Source: Verrucomicrobiota bacterium
Lineage (GTDB): Bacteria; Verrucomicrobiota; Verrucomicrobiia; Limisphaerales; UBA1100
DNA length: 15,616 bases
Assembly: GCA_028872685.1 (NCBI GenBank)
Contig: JAPKEI010000020.1
Span: forward strand, 1 to 15,616
Direction of reading: 5' to 3'
Both the position numbers and the translations under genes were made by a program. The notes under the pieces are model-generated. The model was not told where the DNA came from. It saw nothing but the letters and a program-made list of their open reading frames with translations, and searched no databases. Below, piece by piece: positions 13,140-15,616 of this stretch. Position 1 is the first letter of the stretch. Each line of letters opens with the position of its first letter.

Positions 13140-14366
13140 GTGCTTTTGCGTGCCCGCATTGTTGTTCCGATCTCCCAACCGCCCATCGCGGATGGTTTCG
13201 TGCGTGTGGATGGAAACTACATCATCGAGGTGGGTGCGTGGGCCGATGTTAAAAATAAAAGTGAGGCGGTGGATCTCGGTGAGGTGATTCTGTTGCCGGG
13301 CCTTGTCAACGCACACTGTCATCTAGACTACACTGATTTCGTCGGTGCCGTTCCCACCCCGCGTTCCTTCACCGATTGGATCAACGCCATCGTCGATCTC
13401 AAGGCGGATGTGGATGACGCCGCCCATCGCGAATCGTGGCTGCACGGCGCGGCCCAATGTTTGCGCCACGGCACCACCACACTCGGCAACATCGAGACAC
13501 GACCGGACTTTCTGCCCGAGCTGTGGGCCGCCACGCCCTTGCGATTGGTGTCTTTTTTAGAATTGATTGTCATCCGCGCCCAAAGCGATGCCGCCCAAGC
13601 CGTGGCCGATGCAACGGACTGGATTGCCAGCCACAAGCCGCCGAGCGGGCACGCGGGCTTGTCACCCCACGCGCCCTATACGACCAAGCCGGATTTGCTC
13701 GAAGCGTGTGCCGCCACGGATTTGCCGATGGCGATGCACTTGGCAGAATCGGCGGAGGAAGACGAAATGTTTCGCCAAGGAAGCGGGCCACTCTACGAAC
13801 GGCTTGCCGCCGCGGGCCGTGAGATGGCCGATTGTGGCAGAGGATCGCCTATTGCCCACGCGAACCGCAGCGGGTTGTTGAGCGAAAACCTTATTGCCAT
13901 TCACGGCAATTATTTGGATGACGATGATATTCGTTTGCTGGCGGAAAATCATGTGAGCCTCGTTCATTGTCCGCGCAGTCACGCGTACTTTGGCCACGCG
14001 CCATTTCGCGCCGAAGCATTGCGCACGGCGGGCGTGAATCTCTGCCTCGGCACGGACAGCCTCGCCACGATGCGCGCGGGTGATGCGGAGTTGAGCCTAT
14101 TCGAAGAACTACGCGCCTATTGCGAAGCCTTTCCTGATTTGGCGGATTTGGAAACCCTGTTGCAGTGCGTCACCGTAAACCCCGCCCGCGCGCTGGGGAT
14201 GGCGGGTCAAGTAGGCGAGTTGGCCGTGGATGCGTTCGCGGATTTGATGACCCTTCCATTCGACGGTCCGATTGAGTTCGCAATGAAAGCGATTGTGAAT
14301 CACGCCGGCCCAGCGCAGAGGGTGATGCTCTATGGGAAATGGGAAGTGAGTTGTGAAAATGACTGA
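13140..14366 (+). CDS. metal-dependent amidohydrolase (cytosine/aminofutalosine deaminase-like)
   Basis: This 408-residue amidohydrolase-superfamily enzyme has metal ligands H59 and H61 (NAHCHLD), H200 with E203 (MHLAESAEEDE), H255 (IHGNYLD) and D306 (LGTDSLAT). That set fits the SAH/aminofutalosine/chlorohydrolase deaminase branch with a mononuclear metal. SPHAPYTTKPDLL (175-187) and HLAESAEEDEMFRQGSGPL resemble aminodeoxyfutalosine deaminases of the futalosine menaquinone pathway. That is a resemblance only; no mqn gene is nearby. It begins at GTG 13140, the first codon after a promoter-like element, and the N-terminal strand LLRARIVVP is complete from there. Its end overlaps the bioF start by 8 bases, so it shares a transcript with bioF and bioA although no biotin-pathway role is known for this family. 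Confidence 0.85.
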   Translation: MLLRARIVVPISQPPIADGFVRVDGNYIIEVGAWADVKNKSEAVDLGEVILLPGLVNAHCHLDYTDFVGAVPTPRSFTDWINAIVDLKADVDDAAHRESWLHGAAQCLRHGTTTLGNIETRPDFLPELWAATPLRLVSFLELIVIRAQSDAAQAVADATDWIASHKPPSGHAGLSPHAPYTTKPDLLEACAATDLPMAMHLAESAEEDEMFRQGSGPLYERLAAAGREMADCGRGSPIAHANRSGLLSENLIAIHGNYLDDDDIRLLAENHVSLVHCPRSHAYFGHAPFRAEALRTAGVNLCLGTDSLATMRAGDAELSLFEELRAYCEAFPDLADLETLLQCVTVNPARALGMAGQVGELAVDAFADLMTLPFDGPIEFAMKAIVNHAGPAQRVMLYGKWEVSCEND

Positions 14367-15534
14367 TTCATTTCAGGAAAAATTGGCGGGTGAATTGGCC
14401 GGGATTGAATCGGCTGACTTACGGCGCACCGTGCGCGAAGTGGCTTCAGCGCAGGGCGCGCGGGTTCGGTTGGAAGGTCGTGAGGTGTTGAATTTTTCTT
14501 CCAATGATTATTTGGGGCTCGCCAATCATCCAGCGCTGAAAGAGTCCGCCGTGCAGGCGATTGAAAATTTTGGCACGGGCGCGGGCGCAGCGCGGCTCAT
14601 TAGCGGCTCGCAATCGCCGCATCACGAATTGGAAAACGTGCTGGCGAATTTCAAAGGCACCGAATCCGCGCTGGCATTTTCCTCGGGATACGCTGCGGCG
14701 CTTGGGACTATTCCGGCGTTAGTGGGCACTGGCGATGTGGTGGTGCTTGATAAATTGGTTCACGGAAGCTTGGTTGATGCCGCGAAGCTTTCGGGGGCAA
14801 AACTCCGTGTGTCTAAACACAACGATCTTGCCGACCTCGCGCGCATTCTCGAATGGGCGGCGGAGCAGGGCGGGCGGACATTGATGGTGGCGGAAAGTGT
14901 GTACTCGATGGACGGCGACCTCGCGCCTTTGCTGAATTTGGTGGAGTTGAAGGAGCAACACGGCGCGTGGCTGATGCTCGATGAGGCGCACGCGACTGGT
15001 TTGTATGGCGAAGGGCGGCGAGGTGTGGCTGAGGAATTCGGCGTGGCCGCGCGAGTTGAAGTGCAAATGGGCACGCTCGGAAAAGCGCTTGGCGCGGCCG
15101 GCGGTTATATTTGCGGCTCAAACGAATTGGTGGATTTGCTCCGGCACCGCGCGCGGAGTTTTGTGTTTTCCACCGCGCCAATGCCTGCTCAGGCGGCGGC
15201 GGCGCGGGCGGGGATTAAAGTGGTGGAATCAGCGGAAGGCGAAGAACGCCGGACGCGTTTGTGGAGTTTGGTGGATGAATTAAAAAACGGTCTCATCGGC
15301 CTTGGCTGGCAACTCCCCGTGGTGCAAAGCGCGATCTTACCTTTGATGGTGGGTGCCGAGGCCGAGGCGATCGCATTGTCGGAGCAGTTGCTGGAAGCGG
15401 GCGTGTTTGTGCCGCCTATTCGGTATCCCACCGTGGCGCGTGGCGAAGCGCGGTTACGGATTACGGTGAGCGCGGCGCATTCGTCCGATGACATTAAAAA
15501 ATTATTGGAAGTTTTGGGGGAAAGGAAAAGGTGA
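14359..15534 (+). CDS. bioF: 8-amino-7-oxononanoate synthase
   Basis: BioF is a PLP enzyme that condenses pimeloyl-ACP (or -CoA) with L-alanine to 8-amino-7-oxononanoate, the first committed step of biotin ring assembly. From ATG 14359 it has 391 residues. It shows NFSSNDYLGLANHP (45-58), GTGAGAARLISGSQSPHHELE (72-92), LVHGSLVDAAKLSG (133-146), LMLDEAHATGLYG (205-217) with D208 and H211 at the cofactor, and MGTLGKALGAAGGY with the PLP lysine K242. The family also includes KBL and serine palmitoyltransferase, but bioA immediately downstream settles the assignment. GTG 14353 is an alternative start. It overlaps the amidohydrolase by 8 bases and bioA by 1 base (TGATG), so translation is probably coupled. 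Confidence 0.95.
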   Translation: MTDSFQEKLAGELAGIESADLRRTVREVASAQGARVRLEGREVLNFSSNDYLGLANHPALKESAVQAIENFGTGAGAARLISGSQSPHHELENVLANFKGTESALAFSSGYAAALGTIPALVGTGDVVVLDKLVHGSLVDAAKLSGAKLRVSKHNDLADLARILEWAAEQGGRTLMVAESVYSMDGDLAPLLNLVELKEQHGAWLMLDEAHATGLYGEGRRGVAEEFGVAARVEVQMGTLGKALGAAGGYICGSNELVDLLRHRARSFVFSTAPMPAQAAAARAGIKVVESAEGEERRTRLWSLVDELKNGLIGLGWQLPVVQSAILPLMVGAEAEAIALSEQLLEAGVFVPPIRYPTVARGEARLRITVSAAHSSDDIKKLLEVLGERKR

Positions 15535-15616
15535 TGCATAAACTGGCGCGGCTTGACAAAAAATATGTGTGGCATCCCTTCACGCAAATGCGTGATTGGG
15601 CCAAGCGGGAGTCGAT
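15534..15616 (+). CDS. bioA: adenosylmethionine-8-amino-7-oxononanoate aminotransferase, N-terminal fragment
   Basis: This is the first 27 codons only; the gene runs off the window. The sequence KLARLDKKYVWHPFTQMRDW contains WHPFTQM, the N-terminal hallmark of BioA, which transaminates 8-amino-7-oxononanoate to 7,8-diaminononanoate with SAM as amino donor. The ATG overlaps the bioF stop in TGATG, and a purine-rich GGAAAAGG just upstream can serve as ribosome site. Confidence 0.85.
   Translation, partial: MHKLARLDKKYVWHPFTQMRDWAKRES

Overview
The window reads as a GC-rich bacterial chromosome fragment packed with ordinary genes. Its family mix is an FGE-like lipoprotein beside an exported sulfatase, a LarA-type racemase, a divergent NRAMP-fold transporter, HemQ in an otherwise Gram-negative-looking gene set, and lipoprotein and Sec signals. 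This points to the Planctomycetes-Verrucomicrobia-Chlamydiae group, most likely Verrucomicrobiota. That placement is an inference from gene content; no rRNA is present to confirm it. No tRNA, rRNA, CRISPR array, integrase or insertion sequence was seen, and no stretch over 300 bases lacks a gene.

Layout. Positions 1-960 hold the 3' part of a GlcD-type FAD oxidase. It converges tail to tail with a small RRM protein and rsmI (minus strand, 957-1929). A plus-strand pair follows: a small membrane protein and an exported FGE-like lipoprotein (2014-3337). It converges on a minus-strand exported sulfatase (3395-4927). The LarA-like racemase (5027-6292, minus) is separated from the sulfatase by a perfect 13-bp-arm palindrome. 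From 6379 everything runs on the plus strand: M48 lipoprotein peptidase, NRAMP-like transporter, hemQ, a long imperfect inverted repeat, hisS-xylB, hpf, then an amidohydrolase-bioF-bioA run cut by the window end.

Three observations stand out. First, the sulfatase has glycine where the formylglycine-precursor Cys/Ser should be, although the neighbouring FGE-like protein keeps both catalytic cysteines. Second, the NRAMP-like protein has lost the metal-binding DPGN and MPH motifs and instead carries a matching V-G-x-x-E-L-I-x-x-P motif in TM1 and TM6. Third, five first-in-unit genes (RRM, rsmI, NRAMP-like, hisS, amidohydrolase) have a TTG-headed -35 element exactly 35 bases before the start codon, and a sixth (M48) has one at 34. 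The -10-like hexamer ends 6 bases before the start, so the start codon would be the transcription start. Genes inside operons (xylB, bioA) and the sulfatase instead have Shine-Dalgarno sequences. This suggests widespread leaderless transcription and was used to choose several starts.

Functionally this is mainly housekeeping (16S rRNA methylation, histidyl-tRNA charging, ribosome hibernation, haem and biotin synthesis) with carbon metabolism (glycolate or lactate oxidation, xylulose phosphorylation, hydroxy-acid racemisation) and envelope proteins. I see no multi-gene defence or mobile system.
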